This document shows positions 25,262 through 34,217 of a stretch of 64,000 nt of DNA, piece by piece; position 1 is the first letter of the stretch; every line of letters starts with the position of its first letter. A program made the translations under genes and the position numbers. The notes below the pieces were generated by a model. It did not search any database and had not been told where the DNA came from. It was given only the letters and a program-made list of their open reading frames with translations. This DNA comes from Pseudomonas schmalbachii (lineage in GTDB: Bacteria > Pseudomonadota > Gammaproteobacteria > Pseudomonadales > Pseudomonadaceae), in assembly GCF_017589465.1 (NCBI RefSeq), contig NZ_JAELYA010000004.1, positions 62,001 to 126,000 of the forward strand. Reading direction: 5' to 3'.

Positions 25262-25316
25262 ATGAATACTAGCTGAAGCTGGTTAAGTGAGCCCTTCCTG
25301 CCAAAGGGCCACCTCC

Positions 25317-26165
25317 ATGCCGCAGTCGCTGTTCAGCTCCAGCGCATTCGTCAGCACCGTCCTGCTGCACGCCGATCGTTTCGGCATCGCGGCGGGCGAG
25401 CTGCGTCGGCGCGCCGGGATCGGCCAGGAGCTGCTGGCGGACCAGGGCGCGCATCTGCCCGCCGCGCAATTGCAGAAACTCTGGGCGGAATGCGAACTGG
25501 CCAGCGGCGACCCGCGCTTCGGCTGCGAAATGGCCGGGGACATCGGCACCCATTGCACCCAGGGCCTGAACATCCTCGCCGACTCGGCGCCGACCCTGGG
25601 CGACAGCCTGCGTTGCGTCGGCGCCTACCTGCCGCTGCTGACCAACTGCCTCGGCCTGCGCCTGACCGAAGAGGGCGAGCAGGCCATTCTCGAAGTGCTG
25701 CCGGCGCTGCCCGACCAGCATCACTTCGGTCTCGACGCCGCGCTGATGCGGCTGGTCCATGGCAACGCCCGGCGCACCGGCCTGGCGCCGCGCGAGCTGT
25801 TCAGCGAGGTGCGCACGCGGCCGAACCAGCGCTGCGCCGAGCTGTTCGCCGCGCTCGGCATTCCCACCCGCCACGGCGCCACCCCCTGCCTGGTCATGCC
25901 CCGCGCCCTGCTGCAACGCCCGCTGGCCGGCGCCAACGAGTTCCTTCACCAGAGCCTGCGCCAGGTATGGCAACGGGCGCTGGACGGCCGCCACCGGCAC
26001 GACGGCGAGAACCTGCAACTGGCGCGCCTGTGGCTGAAGTCCTCCGACGACTCGGTCGAGCGCATCGCCGAGCGGGTCGGCTACCGCCAGCCGGGCAACT
26101 TCATCCGCGCCTTCCGCAAGGAATTCGGCATCACTCCCAAACAGTTCCGCCTGAGCCACTGCTGA
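25317..26165 (+). CDS. AraC family transcriptional regulator
   Basis: This 282-residue protein has an N-terminal sensing domain of the PF12625 type and a C-terminal HTH visible in DDSVERIAERVGYRQPGNFI followed by RAFRKEFGITPKQFR. I chose ATG 25317. An in-frame GTG at 25287 is possible, but neither has a strong ribosome binding site. The acyl-CoA dehydrogenase-type gene follows after 90 bases on the same strand and is a plausible target. Confidence 0.9.
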   Translation: MPQSLFSSSAFVSTVLLHADRFGIAAGELRRRAGIGQELLADQGAHLPAAQLQKLWAECELASGDPRFGCEMAGDIGTHCTQGLNILADSAPTLGDSLRCVGAYLPLLTNCLGLRLTEEGEQAILEVLPALPDQHHFGLDAALMRLVHGNARRTGLAPRELFSEVRTRPNQRCAELFAALGIPTRHGATPCLVMPRALLQRPLAGANEFLHQSLRQVWQRALDGRHRHDGENLQLARLWLKSSDDSVERIAERVGYRQPGNFIRAFRKEFGITPKQFRLSHC

Positions 26166-26255
26166 TCGCCACACGCAACGACACAACTGGCACGCCACGT
26201 TGCGAGTACCTCGACTAACTTTGATTCAGGATCGTTCGACGAGGATTGCCGTGCC

Positions 26256-27800
26256 ATGCAACGCACATCCCTTCCGCAACCGCCGTCCTTCACCCGCATC
26301 GGCGTGATCGGGGCCGGCGTCATGGGCCGCGGCATCGCCCAGTTGTTCGCCAGCGCTGGCCTGCCGGTGCGCCTGTACGACAGCCGCGCGGAAAGCATCC
26401 AGCAGGCACTGGACCTCAATCGCCAGTTCTTCGAGCAGGTCGCCGCGCGCAACGGGCTCGGCGACGACGTGATCGCCGCCGCCCCGCAGCGCCTGCAGGC
26501 GGCGCACAGCCTCGACGAGCTGCACGACTGCGACCTGCTGATCGAAACCATCGTCGAGGACCTCGGCGCCAAGCAGTCGCTGTTCGCCGAGCTGGAAGCG
26601 CGGGTCGCGCCGGATGCGGTGCTGGCCAGCAACACCTCGTCGCTGTCGATCAGCCGCATCGCGCGCAAGTGCAAGAATCCGCGGCGCGTCGCCGGCCTGC
26701 ACTTCTTCAATCCGGTGCCGCTGATGCGCATCGTCGAGGTGGTGCGCGGCGAACGCACCGACGACTCGGTGATCGCCCGCCTGGCGCTGCTCGCCGAGCA
26801 GGTCGGGCACTTCCCGGCGGTCACCGCCGACAGCCCCGGGCTGATCGTCACCCATGCCGGCCGCGCGTTCAGCAGCGAGGCGCTGCGCATCCTCGCCGAA
26901 GGCATCGCCACGCCGGCGCAGGTCGACCGCATCCTGCGCGACTGCGCGGGCTTCCGCATGGGGCCGTTCGAACTGCTCGACCTCGCCGGGCTGGATATCG
27001 TCCACACGGTGATGGAGTCGCTTTACCAGCAGTTCTACCAGGACCCGCGCTACATGCCGTCGCCGCTCGCCGCGCAGCGGGTCGCCGCCGGGCTGTTCGG
27101 GCGCAAGAGCGGGGAGGGCTTCTACCGCTACCAGGACGGCCTGGCCCTGCTCGATCCGGAACCGCTGCCGGCGCCGGTGCTGCTCAACCGGCCGTTCTGG
27201 CTGGACAGCCAGGACCCCGAGCTGCGCCATCGCATCGGCAGCCTGCTGAACCAGGCCGGCGTGGTGCTGGAAAGCAGCGAGGCGCCGTCGTCGCGGGCGA
27301 TCTGCCTGGTGACGCCGATGGGCGAAGACGCCAGCACCTGCATCGACGCCCTCGACCTGCCGCCGGAACGCAGCCTGGCGCTGGAAACCTTCACCGAACT
27401 CGAACACCGTCGCGTGCTGATGCGCCAGCCGGCGCTCGACCCGGCGCTGGAGACCCAGGCCCGGCAGGCGCTGGGCAGCGACGGCGTGCCGGTGGAGGTG
27501 ATCAACGACTCGCCCGGCTTCATCGCCCAGCGGGTGATCGCCAACATCGTCAATTTCGGCTGCGAGATCGTCCAGCGCGGCATCACCACGCCGGTCACCC
27601 TCGACCGCGCGGTGCAGATCGCCCTCGGCTATCCGTTCGGCCCACTGGCGTTCGGCGAGCACTACGGCGCGGCGCGCATCCTCACCATCCTCCAGGGCCT
27701 GCAGTCCTGCTACAGCGAGCCACGCTACCGGCCGAGCCCGTGGCTGCGGCGGCGGGTGCAGCTTGATCTGCCCCTGCATTGCCCGGATGCAGCGGAGTAG
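26256..27800 (+). CDS. Two-domain 3-hydroxyacyl-CoA dehydrogenase (PaaH/PaaC-like)
   Basis: This 514-residue NAD-dependent dehydrogenase oxidises 3-hydroxyacyl-CoA to 3-ketoacyl-CoA. The Rossmann motif is GVIGAGVMGRGIAQLFASAG near residues 16-35. The catalytic histidine lies in GLHFFNPVPLMRIVEV. Two C-terminal 3HCDH domains follow, the second near residues 410-500 with QRVIANIVNFGCEIVQRG. The length and layout fit PaaH of phenylacetate breakdown, but no other paa gene is nearby, so the substrate could be another hydroxyacyl-CoA. The TAG stop coincides with the start of a GTAGGAGCGG repeat arm. Confidence 0.88.
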   Translation: MQRTSLPQPPSFTRIGVIGAGVMGRGIAQLFASAGLPVRLYDSRAESIQQALDLNRQFFEQVAARNGLGDDVIAAAPQRLQAAHSLDELHDCDLLIETIVEDLGAKQSLFAELEARVAPDAVLASNTSSLSISRIARKCKNPRRVAGLHFFNPVPLMRIVEVVRGERTDDSVIARLALLAEQVGHFPAVTADSPGLIVTHAGRAFSSEALRILAEGIATPAQVDRILRDCAGFRMGPFELLDLAGLDIVHTVMESLYQQFYQDPRYMPSPLAAQRVAAGLFGRKSGEGFYRYQDGLALLDPEPLPAPVLLNRPFWLDSQDPELRHRIGSLLNQAGVVLESSEAPSSRAICLVTPMGEDASTCIDALDLPPERSLALETFTELEHRRVLMRQPALDPALETQARQALGSDGVPVEVINDSPGFIAQRVIANIVNFGCEIVQRGITTPVTLDRAVQIALGYPFGPLAFGEHYGAARILTILQGLQSCYSEPRYRPSPWLRRRVQLDLPLHCPDAAE

Positions 27801-27835
27801 GAGCGGAGCGCCCCATGAGCACGATCGCGGGGCGG
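27797..27835. repeat. Single arm of REP-like family C
   Basis: GTAGGAGCGGAGCGCCCCATG and a following ATCGCGGGGCGGG form a half copy of the family C element. Its GTAG foot contains the stop codon of the dehydrogenase gene. It abuts the family A element at 27849. Confidence 0.65.
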
Positions 27836-27848
27836 GTGATTGCCAGTT

Positions 27849-27930
27849 CGTAGGTTGGCGCTGAGCGCAGCGAAGCCCAACATCTTTCGAACGCGGCACC
27901 GTTGGGCTTCGTACCTCAGCCCAACCTACG
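27849..27930. repeat. REP-like inverted repeat, family A
   Basis: CGTAGGTTGGCGCTGAGC at the left and CTCAGCCCAACCTACG at the right, with inner arms CGAAGCCCAAC and GTTGGGCTTCG. It lies between convergent genes and supplies the TAG stop of the leftward metallopeptidase gene. Confidence 0.87.
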
Positions 27931-29008
27931 GCGCTCTATCCGCCACCAGACGTTCCAGTGCCTGCTGGCGCTGCACACGGGGCAGGGCGGCGAGTTTTTC
28001 GACCCGCGCATGGAACGCCACCCAGTTGCCGCCGAGCTGCTGGAAAAGGGCAGCAAAGGCCGGCACCCACTGGTCGTAGAGGCCGAACGGCAGGACCTTG
28101 GCGTTGTTCAGCGGCCCCTCGATCCAGCCATCGAACGCCGACTTGCCGCCCCAGCGGCGCTCGCGCAGTTCTCGGTATTCGCGGCGCAGGCGGTCGAACT
28201 CGGCGGCCTTGCCGGCGCGCAGTTCGGCCTCCGGGCGGCCGCTGGCGTAGAGCGTCTGCAGGCGTTCGCGAGTATCCAGCACCAGGCGGGTGAGCGCTTC
28301 GCGCTGCTCGACCAGCAGGCTGCGTTCGTCCGCCAGCCCCTGCGCCTCACGCCAGCGCCGCCCGCCCTCGCGTTCGACGAAGGAGGCATAGGATTCGTTG
28401 AAGGCAGTGTCGTCGGGCAGGTAGAAGCGCTGGTGCGCCAGCTCGTGGAAGATCGTCTCGGCGAGGCGCTGGTCGCCCCAGCGCAGCATGCTGCTGAGGA
28501 TCGGGTCGTCGAACCAGCCGAGTGTCGAGTAGGCCTCGACGCCGCCGACGAAGACGTCCATGCCCTGCCCCTGCAGCCGCCGCGCCTCGGTTCGGGCGGC
28601 CGCTTCGCTGTAGTAGCCGCGATAGGCCACGCAGCCAGCGATGGGGAAGCAGTGGGTCAGCGGCTGCAGCGACAGCTCCGGCGCGGCGAACACGTTCCAC
28701 ACCACATAGGGCCGCTGGATGTCGCTGTACAGGCGGTAGCTGCGGTTGTCCGGCAGCCCCAACTCGGCGCTGGCGAACGTCCGTGCCTCCTGCGCCAGAC
28801 GCAGGCGCTGGCGCAGCGTGGCGTCCTCCGTGGGGTCGGCGATCACCTCGGCCACCGGCTCGCGGGAGGTCAGCAGGTGCAACTGGCCGCTGGCGAGCTG
28901 GCCGTAGTAACCGACGCTGGAACAACCGCTCAGCGCCAACAGCGCCAGCCAGGGAACCCAGCGGGGTGCGCGGATGTCGAGTATCGGAATAGATGAAAGG
29001 GCTGGCAT
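27926..29008 (-). CDS. Putative aminopeptidase lipoprotein (PF10023/COG4324)
   Basis: This 360-residue protein has a lipoprotein signal with lipobox LSGC, so it should be anchored at the periplasmic face of a membrane. HELAHQ with a downstream glutamate in FNESYASFVE forms an HExxH zinc site, as in the predicted aminopeptidase family COG4324. Activity has, as far as I recall, not been well established for the family. The start is ATG 29008. ATG 29020 is four codons upstream and also possible. The TAG stop lies within the family A repeat. Confidence 0.88.
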   Translation of the reverse strand: MPALSSIPILDIRAPRWVPWLALLALSGCSSVGYYGQLASGQLHLLTSREPVAEVIADPTEDATLRQRLRLAQEARTFASAELGLPDNRSYRLYSDIQRPYVVWNVFAAPELSLQPLTHCFPIAGCVAYRGYYSEAAARTEARRLQGQGMDVFVGGVEAYSTLGWFDDPILSSMLRWGDQRLAETIFHELAHQRFYLPDDTAFNESYASFVEREGGRRWREAQGLADERSLLVEQREALTRLVLDTRERLQTLYASGRPEAELRAGKAAEFDRLRREYRELRERRWGGKSAFDGWIEGPLNNAKVLPFGLYDQWVPAFAALFQQLGGNWVAFHARVEKLAALPRVQRQQALERLVADRAP

Positions 29009-29061
29009 GCCGCCGAACATAGCACAGCCCCCCGCCCACACTTTCACTGCCCGGAGTCCCC

Positions 29062-29598
29062 ATGCGCTCGATGCTGATCGCCGCCAGCCTGCTCGTCCTG
29101 AGCGGCTGTTCCATGCTGCTGCCGACCCCCGATCCGAACCGCGCCTGGGTCGACCTCGACACCGACGGCCAGAGCGACCTCGCGGCGATGAAGGTGGACG
29201 GCAAGGAATGGCCCAGCCCACGCTATTTCGAGGTCGACCCGGGCCAGCACGAGCTGGGCGTGCGCTACCAGTTCCAGGTCGACCCGACCAACATCGGCAG
29301 CGGAACCACCTCGCCGCTGTGGCGCGACTGCGCGCTTACGGTGAAATACCCGGATTTCAACGCCGGCCAGCGCTATCGCCTGGAGACCGGCGCCGTCGGA
29401 TTCCGCCCATGGATGAAGCTGTATGACGCGCAGGCCAAGGTCGTCGCCCGGGGCAAGGAGCGGGGCTGCGACGGCCCGCAGTCGGACAATACGGCGGACA
29501 CCGGCAAGCCCGCTCACGAATGGCTTCCCGTCAAATGGCCGTCCTGGTTGCCGCGCCTCTCAGGGAAAGGCGAGGCCAGCCAGGACATACAGAACTAG
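29062..29598 (+). CDS. Small lipoprotein (paralog of the gene at 48713)
   Basis: This 178-residue protein has a lipoprotein signal peptide (SLLVLSGC). The mature part has DPNRAWVDLDTDGQ, KVDGKEWPSPRYFEVDPGQH and FNAGQRYRLETG, which align with the lipoprotein at 48713 over most of its length. It is probably a small beta-rich periplasmic or outer-membrane lipoprotein of unknown function. It is divergent from the metallopeptidase lipoprotein, and its 3' end overlaps the convergent spermidine-synthase-like gene by 39 bases. Confidence 0.85.
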   Translation: MRSMLIAASLLVLSGCSMLLPTPDPNRAWVDLDTDGQSDLAAMKVDGKEWPSPRYFEVDPGQHELGVRYQFQVDPTNIGSGTTSPLWRDCALTVKYPDFNAGQRYRLETGAVGFRPWMKLYDAQAKVVARGKERGCDGPQSDNTADTGKPAHEWLPVKWPSWLPRLSGKGEASQDIQN

Positions 29599-31971
29599 CG
29601 CCAGCAGCAACACCACGGTGAAGCCCAGGTGGATCGCCAGCAGGGTCGCGAGCACGGCGGCCACCACCGATACGCAGGCGTTGACGCCCCAGGCGATGGG
29701 CACCAGCGCTTCGGCGCGTGCTGAAACGCGCCCGAGCCCGAGCGGAAACGGCATGCCCATGGCGAACGCCAGCGGCGCGACCAGCGCGGCGCAGACGGCG
29801 AACCGGCCTAGCGTCGGCACCGGCGCCAGCAGCTGGAACAGCGGCGGCAGCACGGCCAGGTAGAGCAGGGCGAGCGCGCAGATCGCCAGCACCGGCCGCA
29901 CCAGCGGATGCCGGAGCGCTGCGCCGGCCTGCAGCCGCGCGGAATAGCGGCTGCCGAGCCCGGCGAAGATCAGGAACGCGCTCAGGGTCACCGCCACCGA
30001 GTACAGCGGGTGGCTGAGGAACAGGGTGAATTTCTGGATGAAGGCGATCTCGACGAACATGAAGGCCAGCCCGATGGCGGCGAAGTAGGCCACCACGCGC
30101 AGCTCGAACCGGCCCGCGCCTGCGCCGGGCGAACGCCGCTGGCGATGCCGCGCCACCCATAGCGGCAACAGGATCAGCGCGACCGCTGCCACGCTGGCCT
30201 GCAACAGCGTGGCGATCAGCACCGGATAGCCCCACTCCAGCATCGACAGGCTGCCCTGCGCCTTCAGCGCCAGCAGTTCCGGCAGCGAGCGCCATTTGAA
30301 GAAGTGGAAGAAGTACGGCCGGTCGTCCGTGGTCGGGCGCACGTCGAACTTGTAGCGCGCCAGGAACCCTTCACGGTCGCCGGACAGCAGGGCCTGCGCC
30401 GCATCGAAGAAATACGGCTGGTCGAGCAGGTTGTAGCGGTTGGCTTGCGCGGCGGTCATGCCGGGGTAATAGGCGAGATCGAAGGAGCGCTCCCGGCAGA
30501 ACGCCTGCAGCGCAGCGACGTCGGCGGCACTGAAGTCGCGGTTGCCGACCAGCAGCGTCGCAGTCTTCCAGCCGCGGATCATGACGATGCGGCGGGCCGC
30601 GCTGGTCTTTCCGTCGCGTTCGATAGCTTCTGCGGCGGTGGCCAGCAGCCGGGGAATATCGCGCGGCGGCAGGGTGATCCAGCGGGTGATCGCCAGCAGG
30701 CCGCCGGGGGCGAGATGGCGCAGGTATTCCGCGAGGGCTTCCTCCGTGTACAGGTAGTTCTCCGACAGCGCATGCAGGCCGCCCGAGGCCGTGCCGAAGG
30801 AGTCCAGCAGGGCGATCTGGATCAGGTCGTACGGCTCGCGGCGCGACGCCACCAGCCCGCGCGCCTCGCCGATCAGCACGCGGACGTTCGGCGCGCTGTA
30901 GGGCCGGCCGGAGAAGTCGGCAAATTGACGCTGGACCAGATCGATCACCTGCGGATTCAGCTCGATGGCATCCACCGCGCGGGCGCCGTGGTAGAGCGCC
31001 TGCAGCACGTCGGTGCCGGCGCCGCTGCCGAGCACCAGCACGCGGGGCTGGCGCAGCAGGTGGTAGGGCAGCGCCGAGGTCAGGTAGTCGAGATAGGCGA
31101 GCGGCTCGCGGCGGCCGTCGTAGCGGTTCAGCGCGGAAAGGCCGTCGCCGTCGGTGAAGATCGCCAGTTGCGCGGGCGGCTCCAGGGTCGCGTTGAGGCT
31201 GAGGCCCGGCGCGTGGCGCAGGGGAATGGTCGGGCTGTCGACCACCGTCAGCAGGCCCAGCGGGCTCCAGGCCTCGGCTATCGCGCGGGCATCCTTGATG
31301 CGCAGGGTCTGGCTCAGCTCCTTGTACTCGGAGGGCGCCAGGGCGATCCAGCGTTCGGGCACGCCGGCCGGCAGCACGACGGCCAGCGCCAACAGCGCCG
31401 CCGCGAGCTTACGCCGGTGCCATCCGCAGGCCAGCGCCCCGGCGGCGATGCCGGTGCCGCCCAGCAGGCGCAGCGCATCGACGGGAGTCAGGACGAACAG
31501 CGCGACGACGATCGCCAGGCTGCCGATGCCGGCGCCGAGGATGTCGAAGGCGTAGATGCGGTGGATCTGCTCCTGGAAGCAGGTGAAGGTCAGGCAGATG
31601 CACAGCGCCGCACAGAAGAACGGCACGAACAGCAGCAGGTAGATCCACAGCAGGCGCAGCGGCTGTCGCGCGTCCCAGACGATCTCCAGCGGATTGAACG
31701 GGACGTGCTGGGCCAGCGTGAAGCAGGCGATGGCGCTCAGCCCGAACAGCACCGCGCCGGCCATGAACACGCCGTGGAAGCGCGGCACCAGCACGCGCTG
31801 CGCCAGCGCCACGGCGGTGCCGGCCGCGCCATAGCCGAGCAGCGCGACGCTGATCATCATGTAGGCGAAGTGGTGCCACTGGATGATCGACAGCAGCCGC
31901 AGCAACAACACTTCGTACCCCAGCGCGGAAGCCGACAGCAGCGCCATGGCGAGCAATGGCGGCGCATGCAT
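29560..31971 (-). CDS. Membrane-embedded spermidine synthase-like protein
   Basis: This 803-residue protein has about six N-terminal membrane helices, a central soluble domain (about residues 230-560) and about six C-terminal helices. The central domain has a Rossmann nucleotide site RVLVLGSGAGTDVLQALYHG, with acidic VDAIELNPQVIDLV and YDLIQIALLDSFG after it. This is the fold of spermidine synthase and SAM-dependent methyltransferases. True aminopropyltransferase activity is unproven for such fusions. It begins two bases after the stop of the isoaspartyl methyltransferase gene, so the two form an operon. Confidence 0.87.
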   Translation of the reverse strand: MHAPPLLAMALLSASALGYEVLLLRLLSIIQWHHFAYMMISVALLGYGAAGTAVALAQRVLVPRFHGVFMAGAVLFGLSAIACFTLAQHVPFNPLEIVWDARQPLRLLWIYLLLFVPFFCAALCICLTFTCFQEQIHRIYAFDILGAGIGSLAIVVALFVLTPVDALRLLGGTGIAAGALACGWHRRKLAAALLALAVVLPAGVPERWIALAPSEYKELSQTLRIKDARAIAEAWSPLGLLTVVDSPTIPLRHAPGLSLNATLEPPAQLAIFTDGDGLSALNRYDGRREPLAYLDYLTSALPYHLLRQPRVLVLGSGAGTDVLQALYHGARAVDAIELNPQVIDLVQRQFADFSGRPYSAPNVRVLIGEARGLVASRREPYDLIQIALLDSFGTASGGLHALSENYLYTEEALAEYLRHLAPGGLLAITRWITLPPRDIPRLLATAAEAIERDGKTSAARRIVMIRGWKTATLLVGNRDFSAADVAALQAFCRERSFDLAYYPGMTAAQANRYNLLDQPYFFDAAQALLSGDREGFLARYKFDVRPTTDDRPYFFHFFKWRSLPELLALKAQGSLSMLEWGYPVLIATLLQASVAAVALILLPLWVARHRQRRSPGAGAGRFELRVVAYFAAIGLAFMFVEIAFIQKFTLFLSHPLYSVAVTLSAFLIFAGLGSRYSARLQAGAALRHPLVRPVLAICALALLYLAVLPPLFQLLAPVPTLGRFAVCAALVAPLAFAMGMPFPLGLGRVSARAEALVPIAWGVNACVSVVAAVLATLLAIHLGFTVVLLLALVLYVLAGLAFP

Positions 31972-31973
31972 GC

Positions 31974-32717
31974 TCAGCGGCCCCCGAGCAGCGGCACGAA
32001 GCGCACCGGCAGCACCTGGCGGGTGGAAAGGCTGCCGTCGTTGGCCTTTTCGATCAACAGCAGGTACTGGGTCATGAACGGCGCGCCGACCGGGATCACC
32101 ATCCGCCCGCCGGCCTTGAGCTGCGCGATCAGCGGCGGCGGGACATGGCTGGCAGCGGCGGTGACGAGGATGGCGTCGTACGGACCGTGCTCCGGCCAGC
32201 CGTAGTAGCCGTCGCCCAGGCGCGCCTGCACGTTGGCATAGCCCAGCCGGGTAATGCGCTCCCCGGCCTGGATCGCCAGCGGCTCGATGATCTCCATCGT
32301 GTACACCGCCTGCGCCAGCTCGGCGAGGATCGCCGCCTGGTAGCCCGAGCCGGTGCCGATTTCGAGCACCACGTCGCTGGGCTCGACCTGCGCCAGGTCG
32401 GTCATCAGGGCGACGATGTAGGGTTGGGAGATGGTCTGGCCGTGGCCGATCGGCAGCGGCCGGTTTTCATAGGCGTAGGGTGTCTCGTCGGGCGGCACGA
32501 AGCGGTGGCGCGGCACCCTGGCCATGGCGGCCATCACCGGCGCAGCGAACTCGGCCCGGCCGGTCTCGTCGCGGGTGACGGCGGACATCGCGGCGATCTC
32601 CCGGACCATGGCCTCGCGCAACGGCGTGAACGCGTCGTCGGCACGCAGGCCGGCGGATGCCAGCGCCAGGGCGATGGCAGGCGCCAGGATACGCATCAGG
32701 AGCGTCACCGGCTTCAC
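31974..32717 (-). CDS. Protein-L-isoaspartate O-methyltransferase homolog with signal peptide
   Basis: This 247-residue protein is a PCMT, an enzyme that methylates abnormal isoaspartyl residues with SAM to allow repair. The SAM motif is VVLEIGTGSGYQAAILAELA, preceded by GHGQTISQPYIVALM, a strong family signature, and followed by GGRMVIPVG. Unusually the N-terminus MKPVTLLMRILAPAIALALA reads as a signal peptide, which would send it to the periplasm. It is not the usual cytoplasmic Pcm, which in Pseudomonas lies near surE. It is co-directional with the membrane spermidine-synthase-like gene. Confidence 0.9.
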   Translation of the reverse strand: MKPVTLLMRILAPAIALALASAGLRADDAFTPLREAMVREIAAMSAVTRDETGRAEFAAPVMAAMARVPRHRFVPPDETPYAYENRPLPIGHGQTISQPYIVALMTDLAQVEPSDVVLEIGTGSGYQAAILAELAQAVYTMEIIEPLAIQAGERITRLGYANVQARLGDGYYGWPEHGPYDAILVTAAASHVPPPLIAQLKAGGRMVIPVGAPFMTQYLLLIEKANDGSLSTRQVLPVRFVPLLGGR

Positions 32718-32782
32718 GATGGCTCCTCCGGCTGGGGAACAGTCGAATCGTATGGCCGGTGGGCAGGGGCAGCAAGGATATC

Positions 32783-32869
32783 CGTAGGTTGGCGCTGAGC
32801 GCAGCGAAGCCCAACACCGGCACGCATCGGGGCAAAATCGTTGGGCTTCGCAAGCTCAGCCCAACCTAC
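32783..32869. repeat. REP-like inverted repeat, family A
   Basis: CGTAGGTTGGCGCTGAGC at the left and CTCAGCCCAACCTAC at the right with an AT-richer spacer. It lies between the PCMT start and the 3' end of the secretion operon. Confidence 0.85.
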
Positions 32870-32890
32870 AAAGCCAGCCCAACCCACAGT

Positions 32891-34216
32891 TTACGGTCTG
32901 ACCTCCCGCTCCGCGGTCAGGTAGCCGTTCGCCAGCGCGATATCGTCATCGCCCAGGCTGCCCACCGAGGCCGCCAGGCGCAGGCGGGAGACCAGGTAGC
33001 GCAGCTTGGCTTCGAACAGGTCGCGGCGGGCGGTGTAGTACTGCTCCTCGGCGTTGAGGATGTCCACGTTGGTCCGCGTGCCGGCCTGGAAGCCCTTGCG
33101 GCTGGACTCGATCGACTTCTGGCTGGAGCGCACCGCCGTCTCCAACGCGCGGATGCGGGCGGCGCCGCTCTGCACGCCGTGGAATTCGCGGGTGGTGCCG
33201 GAGAGCACTTCCTCGCGGGAGGCGTTCAGGTCCTCTTCGGCCTTGTCGCGGTTGGCCACCGCCTGGCGCGACTGGGCGCTGACCGCGCCGCCACTGTAGA
33301 TCGGGATGTTCAATTCGAGGCCGACCGAGCCATAGCGGTTCTTCTGGTCGATGGTGGAGATGGTCTCGCTCTTGCCGTAGGTGTAGCCGGCGACGAAGTC
33401 CAGCGTCGGCCAGTGACCGGCCCTGGCCTTCTTCGCCTCCTCCTCGGCGACCGACACGCTGTAGCGGCTGGCGCGAATGGCGGGGTTGTCGACCTTGGCG
33501 CGGACCAGCCAGTCCTGCAGGTTGTCCGGCTGCAGCGGCGGGGTATGGAAGTCCTCGTGCAGGCTGGAGAGGCTTTCCGGCAGCACGCCGAGGTATTCCT
33601 GCAGCAGCCGGCGCGCCACCAGCAGGTTGTCCTCCGCCTCGATCAGTTCGGCCTGGGCCAGGTCGCGCCGCGCTATCGCGTCGTCGACATCCGTAAGCGT
33701 GCCCTCGCCCAGCTGCTGGCTGCGGGCGGCGAGGTCGTACTGTTCCTCGAAGGCCTTCAGCTTCGCTTTCGCCAGCTCGATCGACTCGCGCGCCAGCAGC
33801 ACGTTGAAGTAGCGCCCGGCGAGGCTGATCGCCGCTTCCTGGCGCTTGCTGTCGAACACCGCGTTGCTGTACTCGGTGCGGTGGTCGCCCTGACGGTACT
33901 CGGCCATCTTGCGCTTGTCGAACACGGTCTGGCGCAGGCGCAGGGCGGTGCCGTAGGAGCCGTAGTCGAGGTCGTTGTCGATATTGCCCTGCTCCTGGGT
34001 GCCGTTGACCTCGTTGTCGTAGGCCGTGGCGTTGATCTGCGGAAGCAGCGGTGCCTTGCCCAGCGTGCGGTACTCCTGCCCGGCCTCCTTCTCGTGTACG
34101 GCCGACTGGTAGATCGGTCCCTGGTACTGCAGGAGATCCCAGGCCTCCTTGAGGTCCATCGCTCCCACAGGCAGGGCAACTCCTGCCAGACAAGCCAGGA
34201 CGCATCCTCTCGCCAT
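32891..34216 (-). CDS. TolC family outer membrane protein of a type I secretion system
   Basis: This 441-residue protein has a signal peptide ending VALPVGA and two outer membrane efflux (OEP) repeats with long coiled-coil helices. GYTYGKSETISTIDQKNRYG and LELNIPIYSGGAVSAQSRQA are typical strand segments. It forms the outer membrane channel of the exporter and is the last gene of the three-gene operon (ABC, HlyD, TolC), starting one base after the HlyD gene ends. It resembles AprF/PrtF. Confidence 0.92.
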   Translation of the reverse strand: MARGCVLACLAGVALPVGAMDLKEAWDLLQYQGPIYQSAVHEKEAGQEYRTLGKAPLLPQINATAYDNEVNGTQEQGNIDNDLDYGSYGTALRLRQTVFDKRKMAEYRQGDHRTEYSNAVFDSKRQEAAISLAGRYFNVLLARESIELAKAKLKAFEEQYDLAARSQQLGEGTLTDVDDAIARRDLAQAELIEAEDNLLVARRLLQEYLGVLPESLSSLHEDFHTPPLQPDNLQDWLVRAKVDNPAIRASRYSVSVAEEEAKKARAGHWPTLDFVAGYTYGKSETISTIDQKNRYGSVGLELNIPIYSGGAVSAQSRQAVANRDKAEEDLNASREEVLSGTTREFHGVQSGAARIRALETAVRSSQKSIESSRKGFQAGTRTNVDILNAEEQYYTARRDLFEAKLRYLVSRLRLAASVGSLGDDDIALANGYLTAEREVRP

Positions 34217-34217
34217 T

